This document shows, one piece after another, positions 1 to 9,100 of a stretch of DNA of 15,598 nucleotides (position 1 is its first letter; each line of letters starts with the position of its first letter). The position numbers and the translations under genes are program-made. The notes under the pieces are model-generated. The model worked only from the letters and a program-made list of their open reading frames with translations, was not told the origin of the DNA and did no database searches. This stretch comes from Cephalothrix simula (lineage: Eukaryota > Nemertea > Palaeonemertea > Archinemertea > Cephalotrichidae): contig JAXIUW010022231.1 of the NCBI GenBank assembly GCA_035591015.1, positions 1 to 15,598 on the forward strand. Direction: 5' to 3'.

Positions 1-1075
1 GCACAAAATTTACTTTTTCTCCGAAATAGGTCATGTAACATATCAAAATGAAGCTAGTAATGTATGCTTATCATATAGAAGGTGATTAATTGAATTTGAA
101 ACACCTGGGTTTAGTTAGCGCCCCTAGCGGATGATTAAAAAGGTTAAAAATGCTTTTTTAAACAATTTTACCGCGAATTTTACCTCCCAAATAATAATTA
201 GATTTACCCCCCAAAGCTATATATATTGTTGGATCGGTCATGGATTTTACATAAACAATTTAGATATTTAAATTCCATTGCGTCATCACGGCGCCCTCTA
301 GCGGCAAAAAACTGAATTGCATCATAAGAGCAGAGCTAAACTGGTGATAGGCAGGCAAAAACAGATTTCAACTTAGAAGACATTTTAAACATTAGGTGGG
401 GTAGGCTATTTTGGATTTTGAAAATCACCCTATGACGTCATGCGCCATACTGATGACGTCATCAGGGCACAAAATTTACGTTATATCAAATTTAAAATTC
501 ATTTTAGCTATTATTGCATGGAAATGTCGTTCTTACTATTCAATTTTCATTAGCCCTTTCCAGTTTCGCTCTGCTGTTATGATGCAATTCATTATTTTGC
601 CGCTAGGGGGCGCCGTGATGACGCAATGAAATTTTGATATTTAAATTGTTTATGTAAAATCCATGACCGATACAACCATCTATAGTTTGGGGGGGGGGGG
701 TAAATACTAATTAATTAATATTTGGGAGGCAAAATTGTTAAAAAAGGGATTTTAAAACTTTTAATCATCCGCTAGGGGCGCTGACTCAACCCAGGTGCTT
801 CAAATTCCATTAATCATCTCTTGTATGATGAGTATACATTACTAGCTTCATTTTGATATGTTACACGACCTATTTCGGAGAAAAAGTAAATTTTGTGCCC
901 TGATGACGTCATCAAAATGGCGTACGACGTCATAGGGTGATTTTTTCAAATTCCAAAATACTCCACTTAACCTATAAATGGTATCCTAAGTTCGTTTTTG
1001 CAATCAGTTTTTGCCTACCTATCACCTGTTTTGCTCTGCTCTTACGACGTAATTCAGTTTTTCGCTGCTTTAAAA
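1..1075. mobile_element. Foldback-type non-autonomous repeat with long inverted arms
   Basis: The first 23 bases, GCACAAAATTTACTTTTTCTCCG (positions 1-23), are the exact reverse complement of 876-898. The pairing continues inward with divergence to about 345 and 555, including the CCGCTAGGGGGCGCC-type block and the AACAATTTAGATATTTAAATT-type block. In addition, 300-470 in reverse orientation matches 899-1075 in forward orientation. So the unit is more complex than a simple hairpin: about two units in opposite orientation plus a repeated half unit. The left end is cut by the window. No transposase frame is seen. It may lie in the next intron of the alpha-2/delta gene, or beyond that gene. Confidence 0.75.
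431..464. promoter_or_regulatory. Paired TGACGTCA palindromes (CRE-like) inside the foldback repeat
   Basis: TGACGTCA occurs at 433-440 and 454-461; the second is part of the 14-base palindrome TGATGACGTCATCA. The same palindrome recurs at 901-914, and TGACGTCA again at 4289-4296 in the second element copy. TGACGTCA is the classic CREB/ATF site. Binding or function here is not shown. Confidence 0.35.
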
Positions 1076-1100
1076 TTTTAAAATTGTAAGGGTCGTTCGG

Positions 1101-1266
1101 AAGGACTGTGCGTTAGACCGCTCGGCTAACATGACTCTACTAGCTGACATAAATAATTGATACAAAGGAAGATTGAGACCCCGAGAGCACCAGGGATCGA
1201 ATCCACACCCTTCAGATATTTACCCGAAGGACTGCGCGTTAGACCGCTCGGCTAGCACGACTCTAC
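1101..1266 (-). mobile_element. tRNA-derived SINE-like fragment with duplicated head
   Basis: On the minus strand, 1266-1180 resembles a Leu/Ser-type tRNA. It has an A-box-like TAGCCGAGCGGTCTA (1254-1240) and a B-box-like GGATTCGATCC (1204-1194). The 40-base head (1227-1266) is repeated at 1101-1140 with three changes, 126 bases away in the same orientation. This could be a dimeric SINE or one SINE inserted beside another. The anticodon arm is not convincing, so it is not called as a functional tRNA. Confidence 0.65.
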
Positions 1267-2234
1267 AAAAGGTTTCATCATCCAATCAAGTGATCATAGA
1301 TTAAGTTCTATTTTAGTAAATTGAAAATCGGAATCAAAAATATCCAATATTACAAATATTTGCCGGACCTTAAGTTATATTTCCATGCAAAATGCCCGGA
1401 CTTGAAAGAGATAACTTTCTTGGATTTATTAGATTATGTTCCGTAAGTAAGCTTTTAAATTTCCTCAATAGGCTCAGCTTTAGTGGTCATTTTATGTTGA
1501 AACAGGGCTTTTTTTAAAGAAATATATTTGTAAAAGTGGGGATTGGCAAAAAAAGCCACTTGACAAAGGTAAAATAGCTCTGTAATGATTTTATGTGGAC
1601 TCCCCTATCTATTTCTATATACATCAGACTCGCGGAACGACATTGCCGTTGAGTGTCGCTAGTAGTTTCCCACGCGGACCGCTTAGAACATGGTATTACA
1701 CGATTTTAATTAGAGTTGGCATTCTAGCTCGCTCGCTATTCTATGCTACAACTTTTCCGGTTACAGCGCATTAATTATCAAGACACAAATACTTACGAGG
1801 AATTTACGTCATGCCCAGCATACTGGTGGTAACGTGTGATACCTGCACGTGTACCAAGGAAGGCCAGCACGACCCCATTACTAGAAAATAAATTTATAAT
1901 ACATGTATAAGGAGTTTAAAATATTAATCGTTTAACAAGAAGTTCTATTGGGACTGCAAAAAACAGTAAAAGAGATTTAGTTACATTGTCTAACAGAAAG
2001 ATCAGTTCGAACCACACAAATAGATGGAAAATTGGATAATGCACAGTTAAACGTAAAATTCTGCCCCCCCCCCCACTCCATCCAATTCTCCTAGAGTCCA
2101 TGGACATTGGGAACCTCTTAAAACCCTTAAATGCATGACAGGGAAGGAGTAACCCCACATAAGTCATATTACATATTTGAGATCCTTAGGGGCCCAGAAA
2201 GACGAAAATCTAAAAATTTTTCACCCAGGAGGCG
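1267..2234. other. No gene recognised
   Basis: I found no exon or known element here. A run of 11 C (2064-2074) may mark a repeat of the same kind as the G run at 689-700. A more GC-rich patch at about 1625-1700 has no coding pattern I recognise. Confidence 0.5.
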
Positions 2235-2760
2235 TTCAAAATGTCAGAATTTGTCCCAAATAGTGGACATTATGCATGGAAGGGTATAAAAGGTAATTTC
2301 TTTTTTTCGTATTTTCTGGAAAAATATGACTTGTTTGACTGTAAAAGGGATATAATGCTTTGAAACACCCCACCAGAAGTAAAATAAGCCTAAGTTTATG
2401 CAAATCGCACCAAAATTGACAACGTGAGGTCAATTTCAAATTTGTCCCAAATAGTGGACATCATGCATACGCTTTTACGGGCAACAAGGAGATTTTTCAC
2501 TTTGAATGCTTATCACTATCATGGGGTATTACAAGGCAAACTTGCCCCTAGAATTATTGATTTCAAATATAGAGTGATCATATATTTATGACTTAGTATT
2601 CTACAGTGGGTTTGAGGACGTTTTGGCACGGTTTGAAAATTTGTCCCAAATACTGGACATTATGCATGGAAGGGTTCCTTTTTATGAAAGAGAGTTAGAC
2701 ACGATAGGAAAGTTTTTTTTGTAATTTATTGCCCACCTGGTAGGAGTAAAACGCGAGGGG
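2235..2760. repeat. Degenerate tandem repeat, period about 190-200 bp
   Basis: The block AATTTGTCCCAAATAGTGGA followed by CATNATGCAT recurs near 2249, 2437 and 2639, so the units are about 188 and 202 bases long. A second shared block, a CCCACC-like sequence followed by AGTAAAA, recurs around 2370 and 2735. The units between the blocks are diverged, which suggests an old satellite or the internal array of a mobile element. Confidence 0.7.
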
Positions 2761-2761
2761 T

Positions 2762-2965
2762 AGGACACCCGGCAAAATTTTGTACCGGATTTTTTCCGGA
2801 TTTTTTTCGGATTGTGGATTTTTTTCGGATTTTTCCCGGATTTTTTTTCGGATTGCGGATTTTTTTCTGATTTTTTTTCGGATTGCGGATTTTTTTCGGA
2901 TTTTTTCCGGATTTTTTCTGATTTTTTGAAATTTTGTACCGGATTTTTTCGGTGTCCGACTCGGT
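2762..2965. repeat. TTTTTTCGGAT-rich satellite tract with duplicated borders
   Basis: There are about fifteen copies of a 9-14 base unit of the form GGATTTTTTTC, with GGATTGCGGA inserts at intervals. Both borders carry AAATTTTGTACCGGATTTTT (near 2775 and 2932). Outside them are GGACACCCGG on the left and GGTGTCCGAC on the right, which are partly inverted. The minus-strand reading is only a low-complexity Lys/Arg/Asn string. It lies about 40 bases from the donor of exon l. Confidence 0.8.
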
Positions 2966-3003
2966 AAAACGAATGAATATTCTAGATGTCATTTTTGACC
3001 TAC

Positions 3004-3106
3004 CCTTCTGCAGTACTTTTGACATCAATCCAGTTAGTTTTAGCCATACTTGAGGTGTATGTAGCATCAAATAACAAGCTTTGAAGAAGTTCAACACCAT
3101 CTTTAC
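3004..3106 (-). CDS. CACNA2D3-like: alpha-2/delta exon l (LLFDATYT), last exon in view
   Basis: This 103 nt exon begins with the last two bases of the shared Cys codon and ends with two bases of a Gly codon. It encodes [18 protein letters not shown] and [11 protein letters not shown], matching the family stretch C-x-x-x-x-L-I-x-x-V-L-x-D-A-x-x-T. The acceptor is CTTTTTAG and the donor is AAGG|GTAGGT. The following exon, expected to carry a V-x-F-x-G-T-R-x-G motif, was not found down to base 1. Confidence 0.93.
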
Positions 3107-6100
3107 CTAAAAAGTAAAATCATTATTTGGATTTCAAAATAAAGATAGTGTGGAGTGGAGACGTAATCTGGCTCCTTACTCCATTGCATGCAACGAAGTT
3201 ATATAGCGTCATATTCAATTATCCAATATAATGATATAAAAATTAATAAAAATACATGCACAAGTGTATCGGAAATGAAAATGATAATTAAATGATTTGC
3301 AAGTGTTAACGGGCTAAATAGCAATCAATGCTAATAAAGCCTACGTACAGAGGGGAAACACCCGCTCTTAATTGCACGTTAACAAGTCAGATCGCTACTG
3401 TTCGTGTCGACAGGCAAAAATCAAAGTTCAGGGGGTAAAATGAAGTCGGTTTTTGGATATTTTAATCCAAATAAATTACCGTTCCAGGCTTGTAACAAGC
3501 GTTCAAGGTTTGTATAATCTTTGAAACAGATGTTGACCAATTCTGAACACTATTCCATATAGTTCCAAGCATACTGGACGCGTTCAAGAAATGTTCCAAA
3601 GCTAGAACGACCGTTCGAAGTGTTCCAATGGTCGTTCCAGGCTTGTAACAAGCGTTAAAAGGTATGTATGATCATTGGAGCACATGCTCGACTCATTCTG
3701 AACACCGTTCTAAGCATATTGAAAGCATTCAAGAAATGTTCCAAGGCTGGTACAATTCGTTCCAAGCGTTCCGATGACCGTTTCAGGCTTGTAACAAGCG
3801 TTCAAAGTATTTATAATAATTCGAAATTGTGCTAAGTCTATTCTTACCGTTCAAAGCATATAGGACGCATTCTAAATCATCGTTGGTGTTCGTAAACTTA
3901 TCTCGATCTTGAACGGGTTGCCGAACAAGAAATCATAATGAATCTTCCGAGATCGAGATCGGGTTAATACCTATCTCGATGCAGATCTCGATCGAGTTAG
4001 CCGAACCTGTCTAATATAATAATTTCTCTGAAATAGATCGTGTTACATATCAAAATGAAGCTAGTTATGTAGGCAAGCTATTTTAGATAAAAAAACTGGA
4101 AACACTATTTTCAAATTTTCAAAGAATAAGAAAGTTAAAAATGCAAAAATTTAAACAAGGCTTTTTGAAACTTATCTTTGTCATCTAAACAGTTTGTCTA
4201 GATTACTAGCTTCATTTTGATATGTAAAATATCCTTTTTCAGAGAAAAAATTATATTTACATCGATGACCTCATCGAATTGGCATCTATGACGTCATAGG
4301 GTAAGGGAGTTATTTTCGTGATCAAAATAACCCTCCTATAAATGGTATATTTGAATTCATTTCGACGAACCATTTGTACCCATCTGCTACTAGTTCTGCT
4401 GGACTCAGAAGGCGAAATACATGTTTTCGCCACTAGGGGCGCCACAGTTGGGCGAAATGCTTCATAAACATAATCTCGTACTTCTTTGTTCCAACCTTGC
4501 CAAAAATTTATATATTTCTTTTGTTTCTATTACCCTACGAGCTGTTAGGCCCCTTTTCTGCTCTTCCCTACAGTTTTGTAAATAAGTGGTATTAATGTGA
4601 AAACTATATATACTAGTAATATTTCCGGTAGGCGGTTATGAATTTTTGTGTTGGATAAAGCATGCTTTACTATTCATGTAGAAGTGGAAATTTCATGAAT
4701 AAAAGAGCAAATAGCTTCCAGATCCAGGCGTTCCTAACACAAATGAATTAAATATTAAAATACAAATGATATAGAGAAGTTTTCCTACTGTGTACCGATT
4801 GTTTGCAGATTGTAAAAATAATGAAAATGAAACATGAAATAACGGAAATATCGTTCCATTGCTCATCCTACCACCGGAAATGTCATATAGGTCCCTCGAA
4901 GGTCCTCGAACCTTGTCCTTAATCAGATAGCGGAAATTAGGGTGGGTTTCCAGTCTAGAAGAAGAAGAGATTATCGTTCCATTCACTTCCACTTATCCTA
5001 GAGGTAGGGTTCGCTCGGCCCTCGGGATATAGCAATGGAACAGTACCAGTTATAATCTTGTTTAGCATTTCATTTAAAGTTGAACACCTCAACCATGGTA
5101 GGGGACATCCAATAAAAATATTTTCGTGCCTATATACCTATAAGTGGAAAATGTATTTTCTATTTTACTCTTACCAATTTGCGTCTCGTTACCAGACGTA
5201 AGATTAAAATCGTACTGATTCCATAAACCTACAAAGCGGTGCGATAAACAGCATAATTAAGAACCAAAGCACACTGTGATCAATCGTAAATAAAAGACTT
5301 TTAGCAACAATTGAACTTTGCAATAGAATTAAGTGCAAGTTATGTGCAAATCAAGGAAGTAATCACTGCAAACGATATTTACGAGGTTTTGTTGATGTAA
5401 CTTACATTCTTTATGCAGTTGCCCGATGTTGTCTTTTCCCATTTTCAAATAATCGACAAAAGTTTTTGTTTCATTACCAGCAGTTAATGGACAAGGAAAC
5501 CTATAAATTAAACAAATTAAAATGATCAGTATGTTGAAGAGTAATTCAAATTTTGCAGCTGTACAAAAATTTATTAACGCCATATTTGAAACTGGTGGAC
5601 ATTGAGATATATATTTAACGATACAGCAGTTCTTTTGACCAAGGTAGTATCATACTTAATGTATCATACTTATGATAAAAAAAGATCAATAAATGTATCC
5701 ATTTCAGATGTACACTTGCGCAGTTACTTCGGAAAACATCAAAATGCAGTACTAACTTCGCCTACAATAAACGCATTATATAGTTTTAAATTCATGGTAG
5801 ATAATAACGTCAAATGTTAAAATTGTTTTCCATTTATCATAATAAAAGCGTAAAGTTATCAAGTAACGGTTTCCATGTAGGCTACATATTCAATTCGTGG
5901 AATTACCCTGATTTATATTATTGATTGTATTAAATTAACCTTTTCATATTATTTAGTAGCATGGTCTACTTATGTTATTGATTGTATTAAATTAAAGTTT
6001 TCATATTTAGTAACATGGGATGCTACTTATTTAAATAAGACAATAGAAACATACCATTTTGGAGCAACGAGAATTTTATCATAAATGCCTCCAGATGGGT

Positions 6101-9100
6101 CTCCTGAAAAGTCATTTTCGTCTGAAATAAGAATCATAATATTTTTATTTTATTTCAATGATTTGTAATTTTAAAATTTTAACAAATGTAAACGAATTTC
6201 ACTTACCGAAATTTTGGAAAGACATTACAGCATCAATTTTATATTTACCATACCCAACAGGGAAGGCAAGCCCTAAACTAAATGATGTCCCTTCAATTTT
6301 GGTAAAGTAGTATTTTTGTTTCACTAAAACTACTCTGGTCTGAAAGAAAATTTTCATAATTATACGTCCTGTTCAAAAAATATTTTCTAATCCAAAGCAG
6401 AAAAAGAAAGGCGATATCAAAATTATTGTACTTACCAAATTAGCTAAAGGCACTTTTACTTTCATGGTTAATTTGCCCTCAACACCATCTATCATTTGCT
6501 TACGTAACTATAATAATAATGAGAGATTTTAAACTAAAGGGCAAACAATTAATGCATACATTTGAGATAATTTGAATATTAATGAAAAGTTTAGATTCAT
6601 TAATTGTAATAGAAAAGGCAAAATAGGTTTGAACAGACATTTTTAATCACAATTGCGGACGTTTCCGAAATCACAATTGATCTGAAACAGATGTTCTTGA
6701 AATCACAATTGATCTGAAACGGACGTTCTTGTAAATCACAACTGATTTTGAAACGGGCGTTTTTGTAATCACAATTGATCTTAAACGGACGTTCTTGTAA
6801 TCACAATTTATTTGAAACGGACGTTCGCTTCATTTGTGATATTTAAAATGCATACGATACTTACATCCATTGAATAATTAGGATAACCATATTCCTAATA
6901 ATAAAAAATTATAATACAAATTTTAGTAAGAAGTTGGTAGAGCATTTCAAAATATATTAATGATATCAAAAAACAAATAAAAACTTTAAGAATTAAAATA
7001 GAATAAAGTAATTTGAATGATATCAATGGAATAAAATTTAAATAATCAATATAATGAAAATCTAACTACTAATGTGAAAGTTACATTTTTTTTTGGACGA
7101 CTGAATTTCTTTATTGATGAAAATAAAGTCTTATTTATGCCTTATTATCGTCGTACAAAATGTAGTGACCATGTGATAATATGTTAAAAATATCAAAAAG
7201 CATTTAGCAATTGTATTTAAGTCTAAAATTGGTTACGTTTTCAACAAATATTGTTTTTGAAATTAAATATTGTCTTTAAAATCGATCAGAATAGCCATAT
7301 TCACATAAGCAAAATTCATAAACATACATGTAGTTCACTGTTGGTTAGTTTTTTTTTCAATTCAGATCTTTATTAATGTGGTACGTAGTAAGGAGTAACG
7401 AGCTGTATCTATAAATGTTCTGAGAGTACGAATGAGTTGCAGATCAACAGCATTACAATATACTACTATGGCTAAAGAGATTTCTATAGATCAGCTTTAC
7501 AATAATGTAGACATCTATCATGCACTTGAATCTATCCTTTGATCATTTAATTCATCATGCTGTCACAAATAACAACTATTTTCGATGGAGTGTCTTTACT
7601 TCATAACATCTACATGTACATATACATTCAGAAGCTAGTGGGTCATCATGTCTTTGCTGACACCTCTTAAATAATAAGGATTTGTCACAAAATTTTGTCG
7701 GAAAAAATAAACGCAAAGAAACCAATTGAAATATTCAATTCAAAACATATAATAAATAAGAAGTAAAATATTCTGCTGCATTAAATCGCTGATCAAATGA
7801 TCGTGATTCTATTCTTATAAGAAATATAATCACTGCTTTATAATACAAATAACAACCATCTACTCATCTATTCAATAGTGCTCTAATTTTATAAACTAAG
7901 TAATTGTATTGTATATGGTCATTCCATTTGTATTATAAATCAATGATAAATAAATAGATCGATGTAATTATGAAAGTCCATTATTTACATACAAATATTC
8001 AAAATATTCATTGAGAAATGGACAGGACAATAATATTACTTTAAATAACTTATAATAATCAAATTGGACAACGTTAATTCGAACGAGTGGAAATTGGATT
8101 AGCAGGTATCATGCACATCCAACTCACTTCATGTAATAATTTCAGCATTTCTGAATCGTAAGTGAAGGTTTGAGGGCCTGTAGGCTGAAACACAAATAAA
8201 ATTGGTCGAATGCATATTCCTAAAAAATAAACGCCTCCCATGCTAATATCATGCTTGGAAAAATGATCATTATCTGGTTAAAAAAGAAGGCTCAAATTAG
8301 GGTTATTATCAAGTCAATATAATTATCTGTCACAATTAACTTATTTTACTATAAAATAAAAATTTTCAATCACAATTGATCTGCAACGGACGTTCTTGAA
8401 ATCACAATTTTATCCTTAAGGGACGATCATAAAATCACCCTTGATTTAAAACGGTCGTTTATCTAAGCAAAACTGAATTCGAATGGATGTTTACCTAATC
8501 ACTGACATTCACCTATATCATAATTGCTTTAAGGTTAATCATGACAGAAGTTTCAACCAAGTCCCAGGGTAAGAAATAAGTAGGCTAAACAAGCTTAAAT
8601 GGTGAAGCTAGGTAATCCCTCGAACTAATCACAACGTTAAAAATAATGTCTCTGTTTAAACCAAAATGTATTAATGTTAACATTTATAAAAACTTAAATT
8701 GCGTTAAAGCATCCTATTTCGAAATTAAATGCAAATGGTACCCAGTTCAATGTTCTATTCTAAACGACATAAAAGACACTGATTACCATTTATCATGCCT
8801 ATCTTACAAAGACATCAACCTATATATATCAATAGATATCTATGGATGTTCGATTTTGAAAAAGAAACATTACAAAATAAACAAGAAATATATACCTCTT
8901 CATAGTTGGCTTGCTGTTCAACTTCTGATATATCTACACTGTTATAGTTAGGTTTCTCTTTACCACCTTTCTGTAATTAGATAAAGAATATGAATAGTGT
9001 TTGAAATATTAAAAATGATTAAATATACACCATATAATATCTTTTTAATGATTCAAGAAATGTCTATTTTACATTGACTACACAAGTGTCCATGCTCATA

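Larger units (their letters stand above)
3107..5405 (-). other. CACNA2D3-like: 2.3 kb intron of the alpha-2/delta gene, mostly repeats
   Basis: The intron between exons k and l starts with GTAAGT and ends in CTTTTTAG. It contains the GTTC-rich tandem repeat (3481-3890), a short ATCTCGATC-rich patch (3895-4015) and a foldback copy (4022-4445). 3107-3480 and 4446-5405 show no gene or known element. Exons k and l continue the family sequence without a gap, so no exon is expected here. Confidence 0.8.

Noticed and set aside
411-629. Plus-strand frame of 72 codons
   Set aside because: It lies wholly within the foldback repeat and shows no protein pattern.
1180-1266. A functional tRNA gene
   Set aside because: A and B boxes are present, but the anticodon arm and acceptor stem do not pair well and the head is duplicated nearby. 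SINE origin explains it better.
2726-3003. Minus-strand frame with a long Lys/Asn/Arg-rich string (KKIRNPKKNQKK-like)
   Set aside because: It is the translation of the GGATTTTTTC satellite, not a protein.
4257-4445. Minus-strand frame of 62 codons
   Set aside because: It lies within the second foldback copy and is non-coding.
5168-5231. Minus-strand exon-like stretch [17 protein letters not shown] between GTTTGTAG-type and GTAAGA sites, in the phase needed after exon k
   Set aside because: It looked like the next alpha-2/delta exon, but the exon at 3106-3004 supplies the expected conserved sequence ([12 protein letters not shown]) in the same phase. This stretch would repeat or displace it and is likely chance.
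5328-5405. Open read-through past the donor of exon k, with NLVNIVCSD resembling the family's L-I-x-x-V-L-x-D
   Set aside because: It ends in TAA with no usable donor, and the true continuation is at 3106-3004 behind a strong GTAAGT donor.
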